Shown one piece after another: positions 23,044 through 30,624 of a stretch of 64,000 bases of DNA (positions within the stretch are counted from its first letter, which is position 1; each line of letters starts with the position of its first letter). The stretch is from Nocardioides perillae (GTDB taxonomy: Bacteria > Actinomycetota > Actinomycetes > Propionibacteriales > Nocardioidaceae). The notes beneath the pieces were generated by a model that was not told where the DNA came from, searched no databases, and saw only the letters and a list, made by a program, of their open reading frames with translations. The stretch is from positions 2,542,001-2,606,000 of the forward strand of contig NZ_JACCAC010000001.1 in the NCBI RefSeq assembly GCF_013409425.1. Reading direction: 5' to 3'. The position numbers were made by a program, and so were the translations under genes.

Positions 23044-23060
23044 GATGTCGATCGCGGGAG

Positions 23061-23066
23061 ACCCTA
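23061..23066 (-). promoter_or_regulatory. Predicted -10 element (TAGGGT) of the pyr operon
   Basis: TAGGGT in context TGCTAGGGTCTCC would start transcription near 23054. That gives a leader of about 58 nt containing the complete PyrR-binding loop. No clear -35. Confidence 0.5.
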
Positions 23067-23107
23067 GCAGTCCCGGACCGCCCCCCGCGCCCGCAGCGCG
23101 CGGCGTC

Positions 23108-24523
23108 TCACAGGTCGGGGGCGAGGTCCAGGTCGTGGAGCACCGTCTCGACCGCGCGGTGCCAGGTGGGGTAGGCGAAGACGGTGCGCAGGAGGTCGCG
23201 CACGGGCAGCTCGTGCTGCACGGCGACCACGAGCATCGAGAGCACCTCGCCGGCGCCGGGGCCGACGACCGTGCCGCCCACGAGCACGCCGCGGGCGCGG
23301 TCGGCGACCAGCTTCACCAGGCCGTCGGTGCGCTCGAGCCAGCCCCGGGCCCCGAGGTCGCCCGTGGCGACCGCGACGTCGAGGCCGCGCTCGCGGGCCT
23401 GCTCCTCGGTCAGCCCGACCCCGGCGACCTCCGGGTCGGTGTAGGTCACCCGGGGGACGGCGCGGTAGTCGGCGGCCGGCCCGTCGCGGCCCAGCAGCGC
23501 CCGCGCCGCGACGCGGGCCTGGGCGGTCGCGAGGTGGGTGTAGGCGCCCTCGCCGGTGAGGTCGCCGACGGCCCAGTGCCCCGGTGACCCCACCACCCGC
23601 AGGTGCTCGTCCGTGGTCAGCAGGCCACTGTCGGGCACCTCGATCCCGGCGTGCTCGAGCCCGAGGTCGGCGCGGGCACGTCGACCGGAGGCGACCAGCA
23701 GGCGCTCGGCGCGCAGCTGCTCCTCGCCGACGGTGACCGTGAAGCCGTCGTCGTCGTGCCGCACGGCGTCGACGTGCTGCCCGAGGAGCACCGTCACCCC
23801 GTCGGCCTCGAGCGCGGCCTCCAGCACCGGGCCGGCCTCGGGCTCCTCCCCGGAGAGCAGCCGCTCCGCTCCCTCGACCAGGGTCACCCGGGTGCCGAAC
23901 CGGGCGAAGGCCTGGGCGAGCTCGACCCCGATCGGCCCGCCGCCGACGACCACCATCGAGGCGGGCGCCTCGGTGGCCTGGAAGACCTCGTGGTTGGTCC
24001 AGTACGGCGTGGTGGCCAGCCCGTCCACGGGCGGTACGGCCGGCTCGGTGCCGGTGGCCAGCACGACGCCGTCGCGTGCCCGCAGGGTGCGGGTGCCGCC
24101 GGCGGTGAGCGTCACCTCGACGGTGCGCTCGCCCACGAGCCGGCCGCGCCCCCGCAGCAGCCGGGCGCCGGTGCCGGTGAGCCGCTCGACGTACTCGCCG
24201 TCGTCCCAGCCGTGCGTCGCCTCCTCGCGGATGCGCTGCGCGACGCGCGCGAAGTCGGGCACCACGTCGGCCTCGCCGCAGCGCCCGGTGACCCGGCCCG
24301 CCTCCGCGAGCCGTCGGGCCTCGGCCAGCAGCATCTTGGAGGGGACGCAGCCGTAGAACGGGCACTCCCCGCCCACGAGGCGCTCCTCGACGCCGACGAC
24401 GTCCTTCCCGGCCTTGCCGAGCAGGCCCGCGACCGTCTCACCGCCGGGTCCGAGGCCCACCACGACGACGTCGACCTCCTCGACCTCGGGAGTGCCGACC
24501 TCGTCCTCAGGGGTGGTGCTCAC
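23108..24523 (-). CDS. FAD/NAD(P)-dependent disulfide oxidoreductase family protein (paralog A)
   Basis: Class I pyridine-nucleotide disulfide oxidoreductase, 471 aa. It has the FAD GxGxxG motif (VVGLGPGGETVAG), redox pair C-x4-C in GGECPFYGCVPSK, NAD(P) motif VVVGGGPIGVELAQAFAR, and the second FAD motif HWAVGDLTGEGAYTH. The C-terminal dimer segment reads FAYPTWHRAVE where lipoamide-dehydrogenase types have a HPTxxE His-Glu dyad; the only His is displaced by three residues. Substrate is therefore unclear (mercuric-reductase/Lpd-like annotations would be guesses). A paralog (473 aa) lies two genes upstream with an almost identical 17-bp sequence before its start. Confidence 0.9.
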   Translation of the reverse strand: MSTTPEDEVGTPEVEEVDVVVVGLGPGGETVAGLLGKAGKDVVGVEERLVGGECPFYGCVPSKMLLAEARRLAEAGRVTGRCGEADVVPDFARVAQRIREEATHGWDDGEYVERLTGTGARLLRGRGRLVGERTVEVTLTAGGTRTLRARDGVVLATGTEPAVPPVDGLATTPYWTNHEVFQATEAPASMVVVGGGPIGVELAQAFARFGTRVTLVEGAERLLSGEEPEAGPVLEAALEADGVTVLLGQHVDAVRHDDDGFTVTVGEEQLRAERLLVASGRRARADLGLEHAGIEVPDSGLLTTDEHLRVVGSPGHWAVGDLTGEGAYTHLATAQARVAARALLGRDGPAADYRAVPRVTYTDPEVAGVGLTEEQARERGLDVAVATGDLGARGWLERTDGLVKLVADRARGVLVGGTVVGPGAGEVLSMLVVAVQHELPVRDLLRTVFAYPTWHRAVETVLHDLDLAPDL

Positions 24524-24562
24524 CGCCCCAGCGTGGCAGGCGCCCGGTAGGGCGCCGGCCGC

Positions 24563-25441
24563 TCAGCGGGAGAGGTGGCGCGCCCGGGCCAGGCTGAACA
24601 GGCCGTAGCACCCGATGCCCAGCGCGACGGCGGCGAGCAGCCAGGGGCCGAAGGGCTGCTGCAGCACCTGCCGCAGCGCTTCGTCGAGACCACCGGTGCG
24701 CTGGGCGCTGTGGGTGGCGGCGGCGTAGACGAAGAGGGCGCCGACGATCCCCACGGCTACCCCCTTGGCGCAGTAGCCGACCTTGCCGAGCAGGAGGTAC
24801 GCCGTGCCGGCCTGCCCGCTGCGTCCCTCGCCGGCGAGCTTCTCGGCGTGGTCGCCGGAGAGCCCGAGCCGGATCTGCGCCAGGCCGTAGCCGATGATCG
24901 CGAGCCCGACCGCGCCCACCAGGAGCTGACCGCCCGGGAGCTGCATCAGCTGGGCGGTGAGGGTCTCCTGGGTGCTGCGACCGCCCTCGCCTCCCCCGCT
25001 CCCTCCGCCGCCGCCGCTGCCGCCGGCGGAGGACGGCGCGTCCAGCGCCACCCGCACGGCGCTGGCGGCGACGGCGCCGTAGATCGCCGCCTTGACCAGG
25101 TCGGCGGCGCGGTGCCGCCACAGCTCGGCGCCGTCCTCCCCGCGGTGACCGAGCACCGCGTCGAGCAGGCGCCAGAGCACCAGTGCGGCCATGCCGACGG
25201 CGATCGACCAGATCAGCACCGCACCGGCGGGCTTCGCCGCGACCTCGCGCAGCGCACCGGTCGCACCGGCCTCGGTGCTGCGGTCGCCGAGGGCCAGGCG
25301 CAGCGCGAGCCAGGCGACGACCAGGTTGACCACGCCGTAGACGGCCATGCCGAACCGGACCACCCGGTCCAGGCCCTCGCTGCGCCGGACCTCCTGGCCC
25401 GCCTGCTCGGCCTGCTGCGCTGCTCCCTCGACCGGACCCAT
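24563..25441 (-). CDS. DUF1206 family multi-pass membrane protein
   Basis: A 292-aa integral membrane protein with about six hydrophobic helices arranged as three repeats, each helix pair containing a G-x-A-x-Y-G-like motif (FGMAVYGVVNLVVAW, AIYGAVAASAV, LGKVGYCAKGVAVGIVG). That is the DUF1206 pattern. A Gly/Ser-rich loop (GGSGGGGGSGGG) lies near residue 145. Function is unknown. It sits between two paralogous oxidoreductases, all on one strand. The ATG at 25441 is 7 nt after a TAGGGT hexamer, suggesting leaderless transcription. Confidence 0.88.
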   Translation of the reverse strand: MGPVEGAAQQAEQAGQEVRRSEGLDRVVRFGMAVYGVVNLVVAWLALRLALGDRSTEAGATGALREVAAKPAGAVLIWSIAVGMAALVLWRLLDAVLGHRGEDGAELWRHRAADLVKAAIYGAVAASAVRVALDAPSSAGGSGGGGGSGGGEGGRSTQETLTAQLMQLPGGQLLVGAVGLAIIGYGLAQIRLGLSGDHAEKLAGEGRSGQAGTAYLLLGKVGYCAKGVAVGIVGALFVYAAATHSAQRTGGLDEALRQVLQQPFGPWLLAAVALGIGCYGLFSLARARHLSR

Positions 25442-25448
25442 GCAGCGG

Positions 25449-25454
25449 ACCCTA
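25449..25454 (-). promoter_or_regulatory. Predicted -10 element (TAGGGT), leaderless start of the DUF1206 gene
   Basis: TAGGGT ends 7 nt before the ATG at 25441; there is no ribosome binding site in the gap. Confidence 0.45.
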
Positions 25455-25466
25455 TGCCCGCCGACG

Positions 25467-26888
25467 TCAGGCGAGGTCGCCCACGGCGGTGCCGATCGCG
25501 CGGTGGAAGGTGGGGAAGGCCAGCACCATCGACCGGAGCGTCGCGAGCGGGACCTCGGCGTGCACGGCGAGGGCCAGCAGCCCGAGCACCTCGCCGCCGG
25601 CCGGCCCGACCACCGTCGCGCCGACGAGGACGCCGCGGTCGGCGTCGGCGACGACCTTGACGAACCCGCGCGCACCGGCGCCGTGGGTGAAGCCGCGCGA
25701 GCCGAGGCCGGAGCGGCCGACCTGGACCGGCAGGCCGGCCTCGCGCGCCGCGTGCTCCGTCATCCCGACGCCGGCGACCTCCGGGTCGGTGAAGGTGACG
25801 TGCGGGACGGCGTGGTAGCGCGCGGGCGGCCCGTCGCGACCCAGGAGGTCGGCCAGGGCGACGTCCTGCTGGTACATCGAGACGTGGGTCCACGCGCCGT
25901 GGCCCACGACGTCGCCGACGGCCCACAGGCCCTCGACGCCCTCCACCCGCATGCGGTCGTCGACGGGGACCGTCCGGGCGCCGGGGTCGAGACCCACCGT
26001 GTCGAGCCCGAGGTCGTCGAGGTTCGGCGTACGTCCGGCGGCCACGAGCAGCGCCTCGCTCACCACCTCGCGCGTGTCACCGTCGACCTCGACGGTGCTG
26101 GTGAAGATCGAGCCGTCGTGGCGCGTGGCAATCAGCGACGCCCCGTGGAGCACCGTGATGCCCTCGTCGGCGAAGACCTCGCCCAGCAGCTCACCGGCCT
26201 CCGGCTCGTCCGGGCCGAGCAGCCGCGGACCGTGGTCCACGACGGTGACCTCGCTGCCGAAGCGCGCGAAGACCTGCGCCAGCTCGCACCCGATCGGCCC
26301 GCCGCCGAGCACCACCAGGCGGCGCGGCACCTCGGTGGCGCGCACCGCCTCCCGGTTCGTCCAGTACGGCGTGCCCGCCAGCCCGTCGACCGGCGGCACG
26401 CTCGGGCGGGTGCCGGGGTTGAGCACAGTGCCGCGCCGCGGCCGGTACGTCGTCGTGGTGCCGTCGGCGCCCTCCACCTCGACGCGTCCGGGCCCCGCGA
26501 GCCGCGCCGTCCCGTGCAGCACCGTGGCGCCCGCGTCGCGCAGGCGGTCGGCGGCCGCTCGGTCGTCCCAGTCCGACGTGGCCTCGTCGCGGATGCGGCG
26601 GGCCACGACCGACCAGTCCGGCGTCCCGCTCGCCTCGCCGGCCACCTCGGGTGCACGTCGGACCTCGGCCAGCGCGTCGGAGCCGCGCACCATCATCTTG
26701 GTGGGGATGCAGCCGTAGTAGGGGCACTCGCCTCCGACCAGGTGCTTGTCGACGGCGACGACGCTCAGACCCGCCTCGGCCGCCCCCTGCGCGAGGGCCT
26801 CGCCGCCCGGGCCGAGCCCCACCACCACGAGGTCGACCTCCTCCGTCAGCTCGCCGGTGCCGCCCGCCTGTCGCTCCTGGTCGCTCAT
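25467..26888 (-). CDS. FAD/NAD(P)-dependent disulfide oxidoreductase family protein (paralog B)
   Basis: A 473-aa paralog of the protein at 23108-24523. It shows the FAD motif VVGLGPGGEALAQ, redox cysteines in GGECPYYGCIPTK, NAD(P) motif VVLGGGPIGCELAQVFARFG, and second FAD motif LWAVGDVVGHGAWTH. The C-terminal segment again lacks the HPTxxE dyad (LAFPTFHRAIG), keeping the His three residues later. The ATG at 26888 is taken because the FAD motif follows within 25 residues; longer in-frame extension runs into repeat-rich intergenic DNA. No Shine-Dalgarno sequence is visible. Confidence 0.9.
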   Translation of the reverse strand: MSDQERQAGGTGELTEEVDLVVVGLGPGGEALAQGAAEAGLSVVAVDKHLVGGECPYYGCIPTKMMVRGSDALAEVRRAPEVAGEASGTPDWSVVARRIRDEATSDWDDRAAADRLRDAGATVLHGTARLAGPGRVEVEGADGTTTTYRPRRGTVLNPGTRPSVPPVDGLAGTPYWTNREAVRATEVPRRLVVLGGGPIGCELAQVFARFGSEVTVVDHGPRLLGPDEPEAGELLGEVFADEGITVLHGASLIATRHDGSIFTSTVEVDGDTREVVSEALLVAAGRTPNLDDLGLDTVGLDPGARTVPVDDRMRVEGVEGLWAVGDVVGHGAWTHVSMYQQDVALADLLGRDGPPARYHAVPHVTFTDPEVAGVGMTEHAAREAGLPVQVGRSGLGSRGFTHGAGARGFVKVVADADRGVLVGATVVGPAGGEVLGLLALAVHAEVPLATLRSMVLAFPTFHRAIGTAVGDLA

Positions 26889-27000
26889 GGCCCCAGCATG
26901 GCGCGCCGGTGCGCAGACCGGCGAGGCCGGGAGGTGCGGTCGGCGCGGCCTTCGCACCCGGGGGTTCGAGCTCGGCCGCCAGGCCGCGGTGGTCGAGCCC

Positions 27001-27032
27001 GGTGGTCGAGCAGGGCCGGTGTCGAGACCCGG
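27001..27032 (+). repeat. REP-like element copy 1
   Basis: Begins GGTGGTCGAGCAGGGCC and ends GTGTCGAGACCCGG. The outer halves GGTCGAG and GTCGAGACC recur in all copies in this window. Confidence 0.7.
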
Positions 27033-27208
27033 CGGGACGAGCAGGGCCGCCGCCACCCCGGTGGTCGAGATGGGCCGCCGGCCCGTGCCAGACCCCCGCA
27101 CCCGGGCGTTCGCGGTGGTCGGGGCAGCACGACGAGCCCGTCACCCCGGTGTCGGGGTGCGGGCTGTCGTCGAGCGGCTGATCGGACTGGGCTGAGCGCA
27201 CCGACTCG

Positions 27209-27249
27209 CTGGTCGAGCAGGGCCGCCGGGCCCGTGTCGAGACCCGGTG
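27209..27249 (+). repeat. REP-like element copy 2
   Basis: CTGGTCGAGCAGGGCCGCC followed by GGGCCCGTGTCGAGACCCGG. Same ends as copy 1 with a 9-bp longer core that can fold as GGCC...GGCCC. Confidence 0.7.
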
Positions 27250-27265
27250 ACGTACGCGCGTGTCG

Positions 27266-28897
27266 TCAGTCCGCGGGTGCGGGCGCCCCGGTGTCGTCGT
27301 GGTGCGGCTGTTCATCGTTGCGCGGCGGCCCGGTGTCGCACACCCGCGCCGGGCCAGCGCCGGGCGGTGACCCGGTGTCGGGTGGTGCGGTGTCGGGCGG
27401 GCCGGTGTCGGGCGGGCCGGTGTCGGGCGGGCCGGTGTCGGGCGGGCCGGTGTCGTGGGCGAGGGGCCCGTCGAGTGGTCGGGTGCCGGTGTGGTCGCGC
27501 AGGTAGTGCGCCCCGTGGGGTGACTTCCACAGCCAGGCGCCGGCGCCTGCGGGGGTGAGGGTCCAGCGGGTGGCGGCGTGGCCGTGGGTCTTCAACCGGT
27601 GGTGTGGCCGGCACAGCGGTGCGATGTTGCACGAGCAGGTCGGCCCACCCGTATCCGGGTCGGTGGGGTCGTAGGGGATGACGTGGTCGTGGTCGCACCT
27701 GCGTGCGGCGCGTCCGCACCACGGGAACACGCACGCCAGGTGGGTCAGAGCGGTCTGGCGGGCGAGGCGGCGTGGGACTTCGTAGGCCTCGGTGTGCACC
27801 GCTTCCGCGAGGTCGATCACGGGCAGCACGGTGACGTGGGGTGCGACCCCGTCGATCCCGGCGGTGGTGAGCCAGTCGCGGATCGCGGTCGCCGACACCG
27901 GCGCTCGGGTCTCCTCGACCCGCCCGACCGCGCCGTCCCCAGCCCGTAGCCGTCCGGGGAACATCGAGGTGCGCAGCACCGCGTCGGACAGGTGCAGGTG
28001 CAGCAGATACCTCCGCCGCTGCCGCGGCGACGACCGACCCGCAGGAGTCTCAGGGGTCTCGACACGCTCGCCGGGGCCCGCTGCTCGACCCCCGTCCACG
28101 GTCACCAGGTCGAGGGTGCCCTGCGCCGACGCGCCGTCAGAGCCCCGCACCACGAGGTTCAGCAGGGCCTGTGCCGACAACGGCCCCGGCTCGGCGGTGG
28201 CGCCCAGGGCACGCAGCCGCTGCTTCTCCTCAGCGACGGCGTCGTGGATGGTGAGCCCGTCGGGCAGGTCGAAACACCCACTCGCGTCCACCGTCCCCGT
28301 CAAGTCATCGCCGGGACGGCCGTCGAGGTGGATCTCGAACCGCCGCTGCTCCCGCGCTTCGGCTTGGGCGAGCTCGGCCTCGTCCGGCATGAACCGCGCG
28401 AGCGCTTCGGCGACCAGACGCTCCAGGGTGGCGGCGCCGATGCTCTGCGCCACCGGTGTCACGTGGCGGTCCACCCACCCCGCTGCCTCCGGGGTGAGGC
28501 CCTTGCCGAGGACCATGCGGGCGACGAGGCGGGCACGCCACCCGTCCACCCGATGCGCCTGCACCGCATCCCACAACCGCGGCAGCAGGTGCCGGCACAC
28601 CAGGGCCTGACCCAGGTAGGCAGCACCCGCGGTGGTGGAACGCCCCAACCGGGACGCGAACTCCGCCACCGCGAACTCCGTCACCCCCGGCCCATACGAC
28701 CCAGCGACCTTGAGTGCGGTGTCGCCGTAGGTACCGGCCACCGTCGCCGCATCGAGGGCGTCGGCGGGGTGCAGATCCGCCCACGCACACGCAGCCCGCA
28801 TCAGCTCCGCATCCCAGCGACGCTGCGCCAAGACCGCCTCGCCGGCGCGGTCGAGCACCGCGATCGCGGTGTCGAGCTCGGGTGCCGGGGTGGTCAT
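27266..28897 (-). CDS. DUF222 / HNH endonuclease-domain protein (13E12 repeat family)
   Basis: A 543-aa protein of the DUF222-HNH family common as multicopy genes in actinomycetes. The DUF222 helical domain occupies about residues 10-300. The HNH motif is at about 390-435: CVFPWC, then RRCDHDHVIPYDP, then APLCRPHHRLKTHG, with the zinc cysteines and the catalytic His-His present. The C-terminus carries pentapeptide repeats DTGPP (about 483-508). A REP-like element is embedded in frame at 28055-28093 (GRAAGPGERVETPE), upstream of the HNH. The ATG at 28897 is chosen because upstream codons run into the minisatellite. Such proteins may be mobile or homing nucleases; activity here is unproven. Confidence 0.88.
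   Translation of the reverse strand: MTTPAPELDTAIAVLDRAGEAVLAQRRWDAELMRAACAWADLHPADALDAATVAGTYGDTALKVAGSYGPGVTEFAVAEFASRLGRSTTAGAAYLGQALVCRHLLPRLWDAVQAHRVDGWRARLVARMVLGKGLTPEAAGWVDRHVTPVAQSIGAATLERLVAEALARFMPDEAELAQAEAREQRRFEIHLDGRPGDDLTGTVDASGCFDLPDGLTIHDAVAEEKQRLRALGATAEPGPLSAQALLNLVVRGSDGASAQGTLDLVTVDGGRAAGPGERVETPETPAGRSSPRQRRRYLLHLHLSDAVLRTSMFPGRLRAGDGAVGRVEETRAPVSATAIRDWLTTAGIDGVAPHVTVLPVIDLAEAVHTEAYEVPRRLARQTALTHLACVFPWCGRAARRCDHDHVIPYDPTDPDTGGPTCSCNIAPLCRPHHRLKTHGHAATRWTLTPAGAGAWLWKSPHGAHYLRDHTGTRPLDGPLAHDTGPPDTGPPDTGPPDTGPPDTAPPDTGSPPGAGPARVCDTGPPRNDEQPHHDDTGAPAPAD
27375..27449. repeat. 15-bp tandem repeat inside the HNH gene (DTGPP codons)
   Basis: Four perfect copies of GTGTCGGGCGGGCCG plus one diverged copy, in frame. 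They encode DTGPP x4 and DTAPP in the disordered C-terminal tail. The perfect DNA identity suggests recent copy-number change. Confidence 0.9.
28055..28093 (-). repeat. REP-like element copy 3, inside the HNH gene
   Basis: GGGTCTCGACACGCTCGCC followed by GGGGCCCGCTGCTCGACCCC, the inverse orientation of copies 1 and 2. It keeps the reading frame of the DUF222/HNH gene. Confidence 0.7.
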
Positions 28898-29067
28898 GAG
28901 AGGAGTCAAACAGCCACCACCGACACTCACCGGCGGCTCGGATCCGGCTGTGGACAACGGATCCAGGCCCGCCGACCTGTGCACGACCAGCGGCCCGCAG
29001 CCCGCCTGAGCTCCGGTCTCGAGACGGCACTGTGTGCCTCCCCGACCACCCGAGTGCCCCAGCGCAC

Positions 29068-29414
29068 GACCCCTCGGCGCGAGAACAGCGCGTGACCCCT
29101 CGACGAGAGCCCAGCGCGCGACCCCTCGACGAGAGCCCAGCGCGCGACCCCTCGACACGAGTGCAGCGCGCGACCCCTCGACGGGACAGCATCGCGTGAC
29201 CCCTCGACGCGAGCGCAGCGCGCGACCCCTCGACCGCAGAGCAACGCGCGACCCCTCGACACGAGCGCAACGCGCGACCCCTCGACCGCAGAGCAACGCG
29301 CGACCCCTCGACGGTAGCGCAGCGCGCGACCCCTCGACGTGAGCGCAGCGCACGACCCCTCGACCGCAGAGCAACGCCCGACCCCTCGACACGAACGCAG
29401 CGCGCGACCCCTCG
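29068..29414. repeat. 26-bp minisatellite, 13 full units
   Basis: GACCCCTCG starts at 29068, 29094, 29120 and every 26 bp without any phase slip up to 29406. Each unit is the invariant GACCCCTCG followed by 17 bp that vary (endings such as CGCAGCGCGC). Units 2 and 3 are identical, and units 7 and 9 are identical, with unit 12 nearly so (AACGCCC for AACGCGC), pointing to amplification of unit pairs. There are no unique spacers, so this is not a CRISPR array. Confidence 0.95.
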
Positions 29415-29431
29415 GCCCGCCCCCGCACCGG

Positions 29432-29467
29432 GCCTCGACACGCTCGCTGGGGCTCGCTGCTCGACCG
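29432..29467 (-). repeat. REP-like element copy 4
   Basis: GCCTCGACACGCTCGCTGG followed by GGCTCGCTGCTCGACCGG, at the nusB side of the minisatellite. Confidence 0.65.
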
Positions 29468-29509
29468 GCGCCCTGGCGGGCCCGCTCGACCGGCGGACGC
29501 AGGCTCGCG

Positions 29510-29920
29510 TCAGGCGAGCAGGGCGTCCTTGTCGCGCACGATGCCGCCGAGGACGCCGTTGACGAAGGAGGGCGACTCGTCGGTGGAGAGCTCGCGGACC
29601 AGGCCGACCGCCTCGGTGATCGCGACGGGGTCGGGGACGTCCTCGGACCACAGGACCTCCCACACGCCCATGCGCAGGACGTTGCGGTCGACCGCCGGCA
29701 TCCGCTCGAGCGTCCAGCCCTGGGCGTAGTCGCCCAGCAGCTCGTCGATGCGGGTGCGGTGCTCGACCACGCCGCGCACGAGGACGGCGGTGTACTCGTT
29801 GTGCGGTGCCTCGCCGTCGGCGATCGCCCGGTCGAGCGCCGCGACGGCGTCCTCACCGCGCATGTCGGAGGAGTAGAGCAGGTCCAGCGCCCGCTTGCGG
29901 GCCTTGGTGCGGGCCGCCAT
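29510..29920 (-). CDS. nusB: Transcription antitermination factor NusB
   Basis: All-helical RNA-binding protein for rRNA antitermination, 136 aa. It starts ARTKARKRALDLLYSSDMRG, the conserved N-terminal helix. The central DRNVLRMGVWEVLW and C-terminal PSFVNGVLGGIVRD are family signatures. Its ATG shares one base with the efp stop (TGATG), so it is coupled to efp. It is followed by repeat-rich DNA, not by another core gene. Confidence 0.97.
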   Translation of the reverse strand: MAARTKARKRALDLLYSSDMRGEDAVAALDRAIADGEAPHNEYTAVLVRGVVEHRTRIDELLGDYAQGWTLERMPAVDRNVLRMGVWEVLWSEDVPDPVAITEAVGLVRELSTDESPSFVNGVLGGIVRDKDALLA

Positions 29921-30483
29921 CAGGACTTGACGCGCCCCATGTAGGACGAGTCGCGGGTGTCTACCTTGACCCGCTCGCCCTGGTTGATGAACAGCGGCAC
30001 CTGGATCTCGTGACCGGTCTCGACCGTCGCCGGCTTGGTGCGGCCGGTCGCCGAGTCGCCCGCCACGCCGGGCTCGGTGAAGGTGATCTCGAGCTCGACC
30101 GAGGCGGGGAGCTCGATGAAGAGCACGCGGCCCTCGTTGGTGGCGACGATCGCCTCGTGGTTCTCGAGCAAGAAGTTGGCGGCGCTGCCGACGATCTCCG
30201 GCGCGATCTCGATCTGCTCGTAGCTCGTGGTGTCCATGAAGACGTAGGACGTGCCGTCGTTGTAGAGGTACTGCATCGTGCGGCGGTCGACCGTGGCGGT
30301 CTCGACCTTGGTGCCGGCGTTGAAGGTCTTGTCGACCGTCTTGCCCGACTCGACGTTCTTGAGCTTGGTGCGCACGAAGGCCGGGCCCTTGCCGGGCTTC
30401 ACGTGCTGGAACTCCACCACGGACCAGAGCTGGCCGTCGATGTTGAGGACCATGCCGTTCTTCAGGTCGTTCGTCGTTGCCAT
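29920..30483 (-). CDS. efp: Translation elongation factor P
   Basis: Rescues ribosomes stalled at polyproline stretches. The 187-aa protein has three beta-barrel domains. The loop tip that carries the post-translational modification in other phyla reads [13 protein letters not shown] with lysine at the tip (residue 32-34 region), and the C-terminal signature [16 protein letters not shown] is intact. The many Pro-rich proteins in this window would depend on it. A TAGACT hexamer at 30552-30557 is the likely promoter. Confidence 0.98.
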   Translation of the reverse strand: MATTNDLKNGMVLNIDGQLWSVVEFQHVKPGKGPAFVRTKLKNVESGKTVDKTFNAGTKVETATVDRRTMQYLYNDGTSYVFMDTTSYEQIEIAPEIVGSAANFLLENHEAIVATNEGRVLFIELPASVELEITFTEPGVAGDSATGRTKPATVETGHEIQVPLFINQGERVKVDTRDSSYMGRVKS

Positions 30484-30551
30484 CGCGCGCTCGTGTGCCT
30501 TCGGTCTCGGGGGCTGAGGGTCGGCGGTCGCGGGGACCGGGCCGACGGGCG

Positions 30552-30557
30552 AGTCTA
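30552..30557 (-). promoter_or_regulatory. Predicted -10 element (TAGACT) of efp-nusB
   Basis: TAGACT in GCTAGACTCGC, about 70 bp before the efp ATG, giving a leader of about 60 nt. It lies directly downstream of the csbD-like gene's hairpin. Confidence 0.45.
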
Positions 30558-30573
30558 GCGGCCCCGCACGCGA

Positions 30574-30609
30574 CGACGCGCCCCGGGCAGCGTGTGCCGG
30601 GGCGCGTCG
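30574..30609 (-). terminator. 13-bp GC hairpin downstream of the CsbD-like gene
   Basis: CGACGCGCCCCGG pairs perfectly with CCGGGGCGCGTCG around a 10-nt loop, 15 bp after the gene. There is no U-tract. It separates the small stress gene from the efp promoter. Confidence 0.7.
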
Positions 30610-30624
30610 CTCGGGGGGTGGGGC

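Larger units (their letters stand above)
26889..27265. other. 377-bp gene-free stretch with REP-like elements
   Basis: No credible gene: all frames give Arg/Pro/Gly-rich translations. It contains two copies of the REP-like element (27001-27032 and 27209-27249) and several partial GGTGGTCGAG half-units (near 26989 and 27059). It separates oxidoreductase B from the 3' end of the HNH gene. Confidence 0.7.
28898..29509. other. 612-bp gene-free stretch: minisatellite plus REP-like element
   Basis: Upstream of the HNH gene and downstream of nusB. The first about 150 bp show no feature I recognise. The remainder is the 26-bp array (29068-29414), REP-like copy 4 (29432-29467) and a direct repeat of GCTCGACCGGCG (near 29458 and 29483) just before the nusB stop. 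Confidence 0.8.

Noticed and set aside
29068..29414. 26-bp repeats as a CRISPR array
   Set aside because: Units abut with no unique spacers of constant length, the variable part recurs between units, and no cas genes are present.
28898..29428. N-terminal extension of the HNH protein through the minisatellite
   Set aside because: The frame is open only because the repeats lack stops; the translated region is a repeating Arg/Gly string with no family similarity, and DUF222 begins at the ATG at 28897.
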